Assembly (NCBI RefSeq): GCF_018531495.1
Contig: NZ_JAHDTI010000002.1
Coordinates: forward strand, 620,001-684,000
DNA length: 64,000 nucleotides
Origin: Nonomuraea sediminis
GTDB lineage: Bacteria > Actinomycetota > Actinomycetes > Streptosporangiales > Streptosporangiaceae
Reading direction: 5' to 3'
The translations under genes were made by a program, and so were the position numbers. Below are positions 49,370-57,574 of this stretch, piece after piece; within the stretch, counting starts at the first letter, position 1, and each line of letters begins with the position of its first letter. Below the pieces are notes generated by a model. That model searched no databases and was not told the origin of the DNA. It was given only the letters and a program-made list of their open reading frames with translations.

Positions 49370-50989
49370 TCAGCGCCAGGTGGGGGCGCAGTAGTAGCTG
49401 CCGGCGTCGGCCGGGTCGCCGTGGCCGGTGTAGCGGGAGACGGACGGGTACAGGCACAGCTCGCGCGACACCGTCTTGCCGGAGGAGTCCGTGGTGGCGG
49501 CGCTCAGCGTCTGCGGGGCCTTGCCCTGCTCGACCCAGGCCGTCAGGGCGCCGAGGGCGTCGGTCGGCTTGGGGCCGGTGCTCGTGGGGCCGGCGCAGTG
49601 GGCGACGCCCGGCGCCAGGAACAGCCGGTAGAAGTCGTCGACCCGGCGCGCGCCGCCCATGGCCGACTCCACCCGGCGGCGGTAGTCCACGGTGCCCTGG
49701 GCGGGAATCAGCTCGTCGGCCTGTCCGTGCCAGGTGAGGAGCTTGCCGCCGGACCTGCGGAACGCCGACAGGTCGGGGTCGTCGGTCCCGATGATCGTGT
49801 CGTACTCGGCCTGGGACTGCGCGAACAGCTTGGCGAACTCGGCGTAGGTGATCGTCGACAGGTCGTAGGACGGCTGCCGCTTCAGGAACGTCGACACCCA
49901 GATGGCCGGTACGGGGAACGGCGCGCCCACGCGCTTCCCGTCCGCGCCGACGCGGGTGCCGGCGAGGTCGAAGCCGGCGCCGATCGGGATGCCTGACCAC
50001 AGCTTCTTGCCGGACGGGGTGCGGGGGCCGTCCCAGATCTTGCGGACGACGGCGGCGTCGGCCGCGGTGATGGTCTCCTGCTCGCCGTCGCACTCGACGC
50101 TCTTGCCGATGAGCCGACGCGGGTCGAACGTGCATGTGGCGGGGTCGCCGATCAGCCCGTCGGGAGCGCCGTCGAGCGGGTCGCAGGCCTTGACGGCGGC
50201 CTCGTTGAAGGCGTTGAACTTACACGGGGAGGGGAAGGTGTTCTCCTCGTTCATCACCACCTGCGGCCACAGGGTCGCGACCTCGAACTCGTCCCAGTTG
50301 ATCCCCGGAGCGGTGGCGAGGATGCCGTCGAAGTCGTCGGGGTGGCGCTGGGCCTCCATGTAGCCCTGGCGGCCGCCGGTCGAGCAGCCGTTCCAGTACG
50401 AGTAGGAGACGGGCTTGCCGTACACCTCGTTGACGACCTGCTTGGCGACGACCGCCATCTCGTGCTGGGACCGGTCGGCGAAGTTCTTCAGCAGCGCCGT
50501 GTTGACCTCGCCGGCACTGTTGAGGGCCCAGCGGGTGTCTATGTACGTGCTGACGCCGGCGTCCGTGGTCGCGGCGGCGTAGCCGCTCTTGATCGCGCCG
50601 GCCAGGCCCGCGCCGTAGTCGCCGGCGGCGTAGGCGCTACCACCCACCGCCTGGAAACGGCCGGTCCAGCCCGTCTCGGGCAGCCAGACCCGCACCTTGG
50701 CGTGGTCGCCGACGCCCGGGTGGGTGAGCGTGACCGTGACATCGCAGTAGGCGGGCACGTCCGGGATCTCGACCACGTCGGTCAGCGGCGGCACCGGAGG
50801 GATGGTCAGGGTGCCCGCCTCCCGGCTGACCGCCGTCACGGACTCCACCGCGGTGCCGGTGGGGGCGTTCACGGAGATGGACGAGCACGTGAACGGGACA
50901 GCGGCGGAGCTCGCGGTGCCGGCCGAAGCCACGGCCGGCAGGCACGCCAGCGGCGCTCCTGCAGCCAAGATGATCAGAAGGCGTTTCAT
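49370..50989 (-). CDS. secreted tannase/feruloyl esterase family hydrolase
   Basis: This 539-residue exported esterase is of the tannase/feruloyl esterase family, which splits plant phenolic esters and related compounds. A signal peptide ending near PAVASAG covers about residues 1-25. The nucleophile elbow is NGCSTGGRQG with the neighbouring cysteine typical of the family, the acidic residue is in WHGQADELIPAQG and the histidine in APGVAHCAGP; the paired cysteines that join Ser and His loops are present. The start at 50989 is the second in-frame ATG. It is divergent from the secreted hydrolase at 51231, and both face a copy of the shared box. Confidence 0.9.
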   Translation of the reverse strand: MKRLLIILAAGAPLACLPAVASAGTASSAAVPFTCSSISVNAPTGTAVESVTAVSREAGTLTIPPVPPLTDVVEIPDVPAYCDVTVTLTHPGVGDHAKVRVWLPETGWTGRFQAVGGSAYAAGDYGAGLAGAIKSGYAAATTDAGVSTYIDTRWALNSAGEVNTALLKNFADRSQHEMAVVAKQVVNEVYGKPVSYSYWNGCSTGGRQGYMEAQRHPDDFDGILATAPGINWDEFEVATLWPQVVMNEENTFPSPCKFNAFNEAAVKACDPLDGAPDGLIGDPATCTFDPRRLIGKSVECDGEQETITAADAAVVRKIWDGPRTPSGKKLWSGIPIGAGFDLAGTRVGADGKRVGAPFPVPAIWVSTFLKRQPSYDLSTITYAEFAKLFAQSQAEYDTIIGTDDPDLSAFRRSGGKLLTWHGQADELIPAQGTVDYRRRVESAMGGARRVDDFYRLFLAPGVAHCAGPTSTGPKPTDALGALTAWVEQGKAPQTLSAATTDSSGKTVSRELCLYPSVSRYTGHGDPADAGSYYCAPTWR

Positions 50990-51021
50990 GACGTTCACTG
51001 TCGTTCGCGGCCGACACCCGG

Positions 51022-51044
51022 CACATCAGTCAGTTGACGGTCAG
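51022..51044 (-). promoter_or_regulatory. recurring hydrolase-promoter box, copy 2
   Basis: CACATCAGTCAG followed by TTGACGGTCAG, 33 bases before the tannase-like start codon. It matches copy 3 (inverted) at 21 of 23 positions and copy 1 at 18 of 19. Confidence 0.65.
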
Positions 51045-51148
51045 CATCGGCGAGCCGCTCCAGCCGCAGGTCAGCGGCCTGATCTGCCCGGTTGAACGGC
51101 TCGACGCGCTGGGGCGCGCGCACCCGTGCCCGGCCGCCCCCGCGATGA

Positions 51149-51171
51149 CTGACCGTCAAGTGACGGATGTG
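51149..51171 (+). promoter_or_regulatory. recurring hydrolase-promoter box, copy 3
   Basis: The reverse complement reads CACATCCGTCAC followed by TTGACGGTCAG. It lies 60-82 bases before the GTG of the 51231 hydrolase, in inverted orientation to copy 2, so each divergent gene has its own box. Confidence 0.65.
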
Positions 51172-51230
51172 ACCGCGGTCCTTCCCGGACGACAGTGCTT
51201 GCACCAGAAGCCTTCTGAAAGGGGAATGTC

Positions 51231-52049
51231 GTGGTCAGCAACAAGGGTGTACGCAGCCGGGGGCTCATGGTGGGGGCCCTCGCGATCGGTCTCCTGACCA
51301 CCGCCGCCGCCGCACCCGCCTTCGCGGCGGACAAGCCCGCCAAGCCGACCATCGTGCTGGAGCACGGCGCCTTCGCCGACGCCTCCAGCTGGAACGCGGT
51401 GATCGAAGAGCTGCGCGCGGACGGTTACCCCGTCGTCGCCGCGGCCAACCCGCTGCGTGGACCGGCCAACGACGCGGCCGCGCTCCGCAGCGTCCTCGAC
51501 CACGTCGCAGGACCCAAGATCCTCGTCGGGCACTCCTACGGCGGCTCGGTCATCAGCGTCGCCGGCGCGAACGACCCGCAGGTCAAGGCGCTCGTGTACG
51601 TCGCCGCCTTCCTGCCCGCCCCCGGCGAGACCGCCCTGGAGCTGACGAACAAGTACCCCGGCTCCACCCTCCCCGGCGCCCTCGACCCGACCCCCTTCAC
51701 CCTCCCCGACGGCACCAGCGGAACCGACCTGTACATCAAGCCCGGCAAGTTCCACCACCAGTTCGCCGCCGACGTACCGGCCGGCACCGCGGCCCTCATG
51801 GCCGCCACCCAGCGGCCCATCGCCCAGTCCGCCCTGGAGGAGAAGACGGAGGCCGCCGCCTGGAAGGACAAGCCCACCTGGGACATCATCACGACCCAGG
51901 ACCTCAACATCCCCGCCGCGGTCCAGCGCTTCATGGCCAAGCGCGCCCACGCGCACACCGTCGAGGTACGCGCCTCCCACTCCGTGGCCGTCTCCCAGCC
52001 CAAGACCGTGGCCGACGTCATCGAAAAGGCCGCACGCGCCACCCGATAG
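51231..52049 (+). CDS. secreted alpha/beta hydrolase
   Basis: This 272-residue exported serine hydrolase has a signal peptide (residues about 1-32, ending AFAAD), LEHGAFADASSWN as the oxyanion-hole region, VGHSYGGSVIS as nucleophile elbow (near residue 105) and a C-terminal histidine in RASHSVAVSQP. The family is often found as salicylate-esterase-like or HNL/esterase-type plant-like hydrolases. The GTG at 51231 follows AAGGGGAA. It begins a run with the VOC, FAD-oxidoreductase and SDR genes, all on the plus strand with short gaps. Confidence 0.87.
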   Translation: MVSNKGVRSRGLMVGALAIGLLTTAAAAPAFAADKPAKPTIVLEHGAFADASSWNAVIEELRADGYPVVAAANPLRGPANDAAALRSVLDHVAGPKILVGHSYGGSVISVAGANDPQVKALVYVAAFLPAPGETALELTNKYPGSTLPGALDPTPFTLPDGTSGTDLYIKPGKFHHQFAADVPAGTAALMAATQRPIAQSALEEKTEAAAWKDKPTWDIITTQDLNIPAAVQRFMAKRAHAHTVEVRASHSVAVSQPKTVADVIEKAARATR

Positions 52050-52076
52050 CCCCGCTTCGAAAGAGAGATCACGACC

Positions 52077-52523
52077 ATGGACATGAAGCTCGAAGTCGTC
52101 GTCCTGCCCGTATCCGACGCCGACCGCGCCAAGGACTTCTACACCCGGCAGCTCGGCTTCCGCCTCGACGCGGACTTCCCCATCAACGACGGTTACCGGA
52201 TCATTCAGGTCACTCCCCCCGGCTCCGCCTGCTCGATCATCTTCGGCGACGGCCTCACCGACGCCGTACCCGGTACGGTCCAGGGACTGCACCTGATCGT
52301 GTCCGACATCGAGCAGGCCTGTAAGGAGTTGGCCGGCCGCGGCGTCGACGTCACCGTCCCGTTCCACGACGCCACCGGCGCCTTCCACCAGGCCGGCGAG
52401 ACCGGCCGCGTCATGGGCCCGCACCCGCAGCGTGCCAGCTACGGCTCCTTCGCCTCGTTCGCCGACCCCGACGGCAACCGCTGGTTCCTGCAGGAGATCA
52501 CCGAACGGCTGCCCGGCCGCTGA
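52077..52523 (+). CDS. VOC (glyoxalase/dioxygenase fold) protein
   Basis: This 148-residue protein has the paired beta-alpha-beta-beta-beta modules of the vicinal-oxygen-chelate superfamily: LEVVVLPVSDADRAKDFYTR with QLGFRLDADF, and the C-terminal FADPDGNRWFLQEITER, which contains the usual DPDGN turn and metal glutamate. The substrate is unknown. It lies 27 bases after the secreted hydrolase gene and two bases before the FAD oxidoreductase gene, so it is in the same operon. Confidence 0.87.
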   Translation: MDMKLEVVVLPVSDADRAKDFYTRQLGFRLDADFPINDGYRIIQVTPPGSACSIIFGDGLTDAVPGTVQGLHLIVSDIEQACKELAGRGVDVTVPFHDATGAFHQAGETGRVMGPHPQRASYGSFASFADPDGNRWFLQEITERLPGR

Positions 52524-52525
52524 CC

Positions 52526-53956
52526 ATGACCGAAGACACCCGTAGCTATGACGTGGTCGTGATCGGGGCAGGTCCGGTCGGCGAGAACGTCGCCGACCGG
52601 ACCACCGCCGCCGGCCTGACCACCGTCATCGTGGAAAGCGAACTCGTCGGCGGCGAATGCTCCTACTGGGCGTGCGAACCGAGCAAAGCCCTGCTGCGAC
52701 CCGCACTCCTGCGTGCCGACGCCCGCCGGGTGCCCGGCCTGGGCCCGGCCGCCGCCGGACCGCTGGACACCGCCGCCGTACTGGCGCATCGCGACCGCAT
52801 GGCCGCCCACTGGAACGACGACGGCCAGGTCGAATGGCTCAAGACGGCCGGCATCGACCTCCAACGCGGCCACGGCCGGCTCGACGGGCCGCGACGCGTG
52901 GCCGTGACCACCCCCGACGACGGCACCGTCCACCTGCGGGCCAGGCACGCCGTGGCCGTGTGCACCGGCAGCGGCGCCGCCCTCCCCGACCTGCCCGGGC
53001 TCGCCGCCCTACGGCCCTGGACCAGCCGCGAAGCCACCAGCGCCCTGCGGCCGCCCGGACGACTCGTCATCGTCGGCGCGGGCGTCGTGGCCACCGAGAT
53101 GGCCACCGCCTGGCAGTCCCTCGGCACCGAGGTCATCCTCCTCGCCCGCGGCGCCCGCCTGCTGCCGCAGCTGGAACCCTTCGCCAGCGAGCTCGTCGCC
53201 GAACGCCTGCGCGAAGCGGGCACCGACCTGCGGTTCGGCGTGACCGTCGGCACCGCTGCCCGTAGGGGCGGCGAGGTCCGCATCACCCTTTCCGATGGCA
53301 GCCGGCTCACCGCGGACGAGATCCTCTTCGCCATCGGCCGCGCACCCCGCACCGGCGACATCGGCCTCGAGACCGTCGGCCTGCCCCCCGGCGACTGGCT
53401 CACCACCGACGACACCCTCACCGTCACCGGCGACTGGCTGTACGCCGTGGGGGACGTCAACCGTCGGGCCCTGCTCACCCACCAGGGCAAGTACCAGGCC
53501 CGCATCGCCGGTGCCGTCATCGCCGCCCGAGCATGCGGTATCCCGCTCGACACCGGACGCTGGGGCCCACACGCCGACACCGCACCCGTACCTCAGGTCG
53601 TCTTCACCGACCCCGAGGTCGCCAGTGTCGGCCTCACCACCATCGAGGCCCGGCGCACCGGCCGCCGCGTCGACGTCGTCGACTACGACCTCGGCCACGT
53701 CGCCGGCGCCCTCCAGCACGACCCGGACTACCGCGGCAGAGCCCGCGCCCTCATCGACCCCGATCGCCGCACCGTCGTCGGCGTCACCTTCGCCGGACCG
53801 GGCGTCGCCGAGCTCCTCCATTCCGCCACTGTGGCGATCGTCGGTGAAACCCCCGTCGAACGCCTGTGGCATGCCGTACCGGCCTTCCCCACCATCAGCG
53901 AGGTGTGGCTGCGACTGCTCGAGACGTACCGGGACCAGCGATTCGTGTCACAGTAA
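52526..53956 (+). CDS. pyridine nucleotide-disulfide oxidoreductase
   Basis: This 476-residue flavoenzyme has an N-terminal FAD motif (VVVIGAGPVGENVAD), the redox-active disulfide ECSYWACEPSK (two cysteines four residues apart), a second Rossmann motif for NAD(P)H (LVIVGAGVVATEMATAW), the FAD-contact YAVGDVNRRALLTHQGKY and a C-terminal dimerisation domain. The final HPxxxE motif of glutathione reductase-type enzymes is replaced by HAVPAFPTISE, as in mercuric-reductase-like proteins of actinomycetes. The partner or substrate is unknown. It is coupled to the VOC gene. Confidence 0.9.
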   Translation: MTEDTRSYDVVVIGAGPVGENVADRTTAAGLTTVIVESELVGGECSYWACEPSKALLRPALLRADARRVPGLGPAAAGPLDTAAVLAHRDRMAAHWNDDGQVEWLKTAGIDLQRGHGRLDGPRRVAVTTPDDGTVHLRARHAVAVCTGSGAALPDLPGLAALRPWTSREATSALRPPGRLVIVGAGVVATEMATAWQSLGTEVILLARGARLLPQLEPFASELVAERLREAGTDLRFGVTVGTAARRGGEVRITLSDGSRLTADEILFAIGRAPRTGDIGLETVGLPPGDWLTTDDTLTVTGDWLYAVGDVNRRALLTHQGKYQARIAGAVIAARACGIPLDTGRWGPHADTAPVPQVVFTDPEVASVGLTTIEARRTGRRVDVVDYDLGHVAGALQHDPDYRGRARALIDPDRRTVVGVTFAGPGVAELLHSATVAIVGETPVERLWHAVPAFPTISEVWLRLLETYRDQRFVSQ

Positions 53957-53976
53957 TGCGAATCTTTAGTCTGCAA

Positions 53977-54000
53977 GTGCTACATTGATGAGACAGTTAG
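53977..54000 (+). promoter_or_regulatory. promoter-like element of the SDR gene
   Basis: TGCTACATT is a good extended -10 look-alike, followed by GATGAGACAGTTAG and then AAGGGAA as ribosome binding site. The segment resembles 44004-44027 before the LuxR ATPase gene at 18 of 24 positions. Confidence 0.45.
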
Positions 54001-54013
54001 AAGGGAAACCTCC

Positions 54014-54844
54014 ATGGCCAAGACATGGCTCATCACCGGAGCATCACGCGGTATCGGACGCCACCTCACCGAAGCCGTCCTCGAAGCAGGCGACCAGGTC
54101 ATCGCCACCGCACGCAGCCCCAAACAACTCGACGACCTGGTGGCCCGCCACGGCGACCGGATACGAGCGGTCGCACTCGACGTCACCGACGCAGCCGCGG
54201 CGTCCCGGGCGGTCAAGGAGGCCACCGACGCCTTCGGCAGCCTCGACGTGGTCGTCAACAACGCCGGCTACGGCAACAGCGCGCCGATCGAAGAGATGGC
54301 CGAGGACGACTTCCGCGCCCAGATCGAGACCAACCTCTTCGGCGTCGTGAACGTCACCCGGGCAGCCTTGCCCGTCCTGCGCACCCAGCGATCAGGAGTC
54401 TTCGTCCAGTTCTCCTCCATCGGGGGACGCGTCGGCGGCACGCCCGGAATGGGCGCCTACCAGACCGCGAAGTTCGCCGTCGAAGGCTTCTCCGAAGTCC
54501 TCGCCAACGAAGTCGCACCCTTCGGCATCAAGGTCATCATCATCGAGCCGGGCGCGTTCCGCACCGACTGGCAAGGCTCCTCCATGGAGATCCACCCCGT
54601 CGGCCCCGACTACGAGCAGACGGTGGGCGCCATCCACCGCTACCGACGCGACACCGACGGCACCCAGCCCGGCGACCCCGCCCGCGCCGCCAAAATCATC
54701 ATCGACGTCGTCCGCGACGACGACCCACCCCGACGACTCCTCCTCGGCAGCGACGCCGTCACCTCCGCCCAAAAAGCTGCCGAAATCCGCGCCGCCGAAA
54801 CCGAAAAATGGGCCGCCATAAGCCGCTCCGCCGACTACCGCTAG
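54014..54844 (+). CDS. short-chain dehydrogenase/reductase
   Basis: This 276-residue NAD(P)-dependent oxidoreductase is a classical SDR. It has the cofactor motif TGASRGIG (residues 8-15), the NNAG motif (VVNNAGYGNS) and the catalytic Ser and YxxxK in SSIGGRVGG and YQTAKFAVEG. The preceding arginine in ATARSPKQL suggests NADP(H). The C-terminal third (DPARAAKIIIDVVRDDDPPR with RLLLGSDAV) is typical of the group annotated as retinol or ketoreductase-like SDRs. AAGGGAAA precedes the ATG. It has its own promoter-like element. Confidence 0.92.
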   Translation: MAKTWLITGASRGIGRHLTEAVLEAGDQVIATARSPKQLDDLVARHGDRIRAVALDVTDAAAASRAVKEATDAFGSLDVVVNNAGYGNSAPIEEMAEDDFRAQIETNLFGVVNVTRAALPVLRTQRSGVFVQFSSIGGRVGGTPGMGAYQTAKFAVEGFSEVLANEVAPFGIKVIIIEPGAFRTDWQGSSMEIHPVGPDYEQTVGAIHRYRRDTDGTQPGDPARAAKIIIDVVRDDDPPRRLLLGSDAVTSAQKAAEIRAAETEKWAAISRSADYR

Positions 54845-54849
54845 TGGGG

Positions 54850-55473
54850 GCTCAGCTCGAGTGAGTGCATTGAGCCGGTGGGCATCGACCACTCCGAAAA
54901 CCGCTGGACACGCTCCAGGGCGCTCCGCAATCATCCGCGCTGTGACAGATGAACCCGCCCGCCGGTCGGTGAGATTCGTTGATCTCACGAGCACGGCCAT
55001 GACCGCCTTGCTGGACGACGACCTTGCCCGGGCCAGTGCCGAAGCAGGAGTCGAGCTCACGGACTACTTCCTCACTGATCAGGCGAAGTGGGTTTGGCGG
55101 TATCGGGTCAATCAGCTGGCCTCGGACCCGGGTAGCGCGGGGTGGCTCACCCGAGCCGTCGTGGCCGAGCCCGAAGGCGTCGTCGTGGGGTATGCCGGGT
55201 TCCACGGGCCGCCCGATGAGACGGGCATGGTGGAGATCGGCTATTCGGTGGCCCCCGGCTACCGTCGTCAGGGGTACGCCAGGACGATGTTGACCGAGTT
55301 GATGCGTCGCGCCGCCGCCGAATCCGCAGTCAAGACCGCGCGGGTGACGATCAGCCCCGAGAACACCGCTTCCCTGGCCACGATTTCCGGATTCGGCTTC
55401 GTGGAGGTCGGAGAGCAGTGGGACGAGGTGGACGGCCTTGAGCTCATCTTCGAAGTCCCAGTCTGAATGGGCT
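54850..55473. repeat. GNAT duplication, copy B (inverted partner at 2612-3230)
   Basis: This is the second copy of the block of about 620 bases that also lies at 2612-3230 in opposite orientation. Six extra bases (CATTGA) occur in the upstream part of this copy. The match begins nine bases after the SDR stop codon and ends seven bases after the GNAT stop. Confidence 0.93.
54942..55466 (+). CDS. GNAT family N-acetyltransferase (copy B)
   Basis: This 174-residue acetyltransferase is nearly identical to the one at 2619-3143: in the region shared, two Ser-to-Thr differences were found (DLTSTAM and PPDETG). The acetyl-CoA loop GYRRQGYA is intact, so both copies should be active. The same GTG start is used for both; a longer frame from 54861 differs in its first residues between copies, which argues against the long form. 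The gene follows the SDR gene closely, but the duplicated block brings its own upstream sequence. Confidence 0.85.
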   Translation: MTDEPARRSVRFVDLTSTAMTALLDDDLARASAEAGVELTDYFLTDQAKWVWRYRVNQLASDPGSAGWLTRAVVAEPEGVVVGYAGFHGPPDETGMVEIGYSVAPGYRRQGYARTMLTELMRRAAAESAVKTARVTISPENTASLATISGFGFVEVGEQWDEVDGLELIFEVPV

Positions 55474-55538
55474 CCGTGAACAGAGCCGCCGGTTTCCTCT
55501 TCGGGTGATCGGCCGCAGCGGTGACCGCGGGGTCGACA

Positions 55539-55874
55539 TCACCGCACGCTCCGAACCTCACGCTGGCGACGTCGCTGCCACCATGCCCAATCGGAGTCGG
55601 GGGACGTAGACGGTGCCGACGAGGTTCGACGGAGGTAATACTGATCGACGGACAGGATCAGGGCATTCAGATGCAGCCTGGCCCACGGAGGTAGGCCAAC
55701 AAGAGCCTGTTGAAGTCGCCGGCGGGGCTCATCCCTTGTGCACTCATCGCATGCGCATCTCTGGACGAAACGATCAGCGGTCCCGACCAGGACCGCCTCC
55801 TGCCAAGCCACCAGGGCAGCAGCCACCGCACCTGGCCACATACGGGTGTGCTCAAGCGCAATCACCGCGCTCAT
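55539..55874 (-). CDS. conserved hypothetical protein of about 111 residues
   Basis: From the ATG at 55874 the frame gives a compact protein with cysteines and a basic motif (RCACDECTRDEPRRRLQQAL) followed by a helical segment (LPPWARLHLNALILSVDQYY) and a Trp/Arg-rich tail (DWAWWQRRRQREVR). Similar short Cys-containing proteins are common in actinomycetes, but no function is known and I cannot name the family. The frame continues open upstream, but that part is Ser/Arg-rich and unlike coding sequence. The 276 bases to the next gene hold nothing else. Confidence 0.5.
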   Translation of the reverse strand: MSAVIALEHTRMWPGAVAAALVAWQEAVLVGTADRFVQRCACDECTRDEPRRRLQQALVGLPPWARLHLNALILSVDQYYLRRTSSAPSTSPDSDWAWWQRRRQREVRSVR

Positions 55875-56150
55875 GGGACGACGGCCAAGCCCGGGAACAT
55901 GATGGATCACAGCTCTGTGGGTCCCACACGACGACCCTCGCGTACGGACCTCGGAAGGGCGCCTACGCGGCATGGCTCTTTCTGATCGATGACATGACCA
56001 GGATGATCGCACGCCAAGAACATCACATCCAAGCCCCGAGGTGCCAAGGCACTCCGGCCCCGGGATGATCAGGCATTGCACGACGCGTGCTTTCTCCACG
56101 AAAGCCCAACGTGGGAAGCTGCCCGAGCACGGGGATCAATCGGAGGATGG

Positions 56151-56630
56151 ATGTTAGGCAAGAACAGGCAGCAGGGCCCGGTGCCGACCGACGCTGAGAC
56201 GGCCGAGTTCATGCGGCACCTCGCGGAGACCTTCGTTGAGGCGACCCGCGAGGATGGCTATGCCTTTGACTGGGATCCCGCGTACATCTATCACCTCGAC
56301 AACTACCTCAGCGAGTTCGCGGCACAGAACCCGCCACCAGATATCACCCACAGCGTGATCATGAGCGCAGGGGCGTATCTCGGCGAGATGATCGTCCGTA
56401 ACAGCTCCTTTGTCTGGGTCTACCACGAGGCCGAGAACGCCGCCGCGATCAGCAACCCTGAGGGGATCATCGGCTTTCCACACAACAAGGTCGCCAAGCG
56501 CGTACACCAGGGCAACGAGCACGAGCTCGAAGCGTTCTTCAAGTACGTCGTTACTGGCGAGGTGCCCCATGGGACCACAGTGCGCACGATGAAGCCCTCA
56601 TGGTGGCAACGTCTGAGGTCACGCGCGTGA
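56151..56630 (+). CDS. hypothetical protein, first of a coupled pair
   Basis: This 159-residue soluble protein starts at an ATG with GGAGG four bases upstream. It is acidic and mixed alpha/beta (AETAEFMRHLAETFVEATRE, then HSVIMSAGAYLGEMIVRNSS, then FPHNKVAKRVHQGNEHELEA). The middle GAYLGEMI and PHNKVAKR segments recall uncharacterised proteins that are often found as immunity-type or SMI1-like singletons in actinomycetes, which is only an impression. Its stop overlaps the GTG of the next gene by four bases. Confidence 0.7.
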   Translation: MLGKNRQQGPVPTDAETAEFMRHLAETFVEATREDGYAFDWDPAYIYHLDNYLSEFAAQNPPPDITHSVIMSAGAYLGEMIVRNSSFVWVYHEAENAAAISNPEGIIGFPHNKVAKRVHQGNEHELEAFFKYVVTGEVPHGTTVRTMKPSWWQRLRSRA

Positions 56631-56971
56631 TCATCGGCCCGAAGGTGTGGCGGCATGATGAGGCGGTGACGTCCTGGTTTCGCGCCTACTGGGGTGAAGA
56701 GGACATCTGGTTCTACTTCGAAATCGATGCTGACGGTTGGGTGATGCGGCAGATCGAGCTTCGCGGGCCAGATGACACTCCCATCGCGGCGGCCTCTATG
56801 GCCGAATGGCAGGAGGCACAACGCATAGGGCGCCTCCACCAGTACGAGGCGACCTACGGTCTGACTGCCGGGATTCCGATCCAGGAGTGGGAGGGATACG
56901 ATCCTCAGCCCCTCACCTCCTCCGAATTCGAGAGCGTTTGGCGTCGCGCCCGTCACCATCTCACGACCTGA
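56627..56971 (+). CDS. hypothetical protein, second of a coupled pair
   Basis: This 114-residue protein starts at a GTG that overlaps the previous stop (GTGA) and has GAGGT five bases upstream; an ATG 27 bases earlier is possible but less well placed. It has a beta-rich front (SWFRAYWGEEDIWFYFEIDA followed by DGWVMRQIELRG) and a helical, Trp/Glu-rich end. Similar proteins are found in other actinomycetes without known role. With the preceding gene it forms a two-gene unit of lower G/C content than the surroundings. Confidence 0.7.
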   Translation: MIIGPKVWRHDEAVTSWFRAYWGEEDIWFYFEIDADGWVMRQIELRGPDDTPIAAASMAEWQEAQRIGRLHQYEATYGLTAGIPIQEWEGYDPQPLTSSEFESVWRRARHHLTT

Positions 56972-57159
56972 CTCGCCGAGGCGTGCAGGTGGACGTCCGG
57001 CCACGCGGGGGTGTTACGAAGGTCGTGCGTGCGGATGTGGGGAAGCCGCCTCGCCTCTCCCTATATGAACGTTCACTGGCCGGATGGCGGGCGGTTTCGG
57101 ATGCAAAGCACCAAGTTGGTGGGGCTTGGTGCGTTTGACCGGGTTGGTGTTGAGGTTGC

Positions 57160-57558
57160 ATGCTGGCCCGCATGCTCTTCACCCAGGCTGAACTTGACTA
57201 TCTGACCAGCCAGCGCCTCGGTCGTCTGGCCACCGTTTCTCCGGCTGGTCAGGTGCAGAACAATCCCGTGAATTTCTTTGTGGACGCCGACGGCACGATC
57301 ACGATCGGCGGGGGCGCGCTGGGAGCCTCCAAGAAGTTCAGGAACGTCCAGGAGGGCAGCACCGTGTCGCTCGTCGTGGACGACCTTGCCTCGGTGGACC
57401 CGTGGGTGCCGCGTGGGATCGAGATCCGGGGTTCAGGGGTGGCTTTGACGGATCACGAGCCGCCGGTGCCGGGCTTGTCTCGGCAGATCATCACGATCAC
57501 GCCCAGCCAGATCATTTCTTGGGGGTTGGGCGGGCCCAGGGCCAGCCGCAAAGTGTGA
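57160..57558 (+). CDS. PPOX-class F420-dependent oxidoreductase-like protein
   Basis: This 132-residue protein has the split-barrel flavin/F420-binding fold of the pyridoxamine-phosphate-oxidase superfamily: YLTSQRLGRLATVSPAGQVQ with NNPVNFFVDADGTITIGG, then SKKFRNVQEG and SLVVDDLASV. Small single-domain members in actinomycetes mostly use deazaflavin F420. The ATG at 57160 follows GAGG; a second ATG four codons on is also possible. It converges with the SARP gene, only 16 bases apart. Confidence 0.85.
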   Translation: MLARMLFTQAELDYLTSQRLGRLATVSPAGQVQNNPVNFFVDADGTITIGGGALGASKKFRNVQEGSTVSLVVDDLASVDPWVPRGIEIRGSGVALTDHEPPVPGLSRQIITITPSQIISWGLGGPRASRKV

Positions 57559-57574
57559 AAGCGCGTGACACCCG

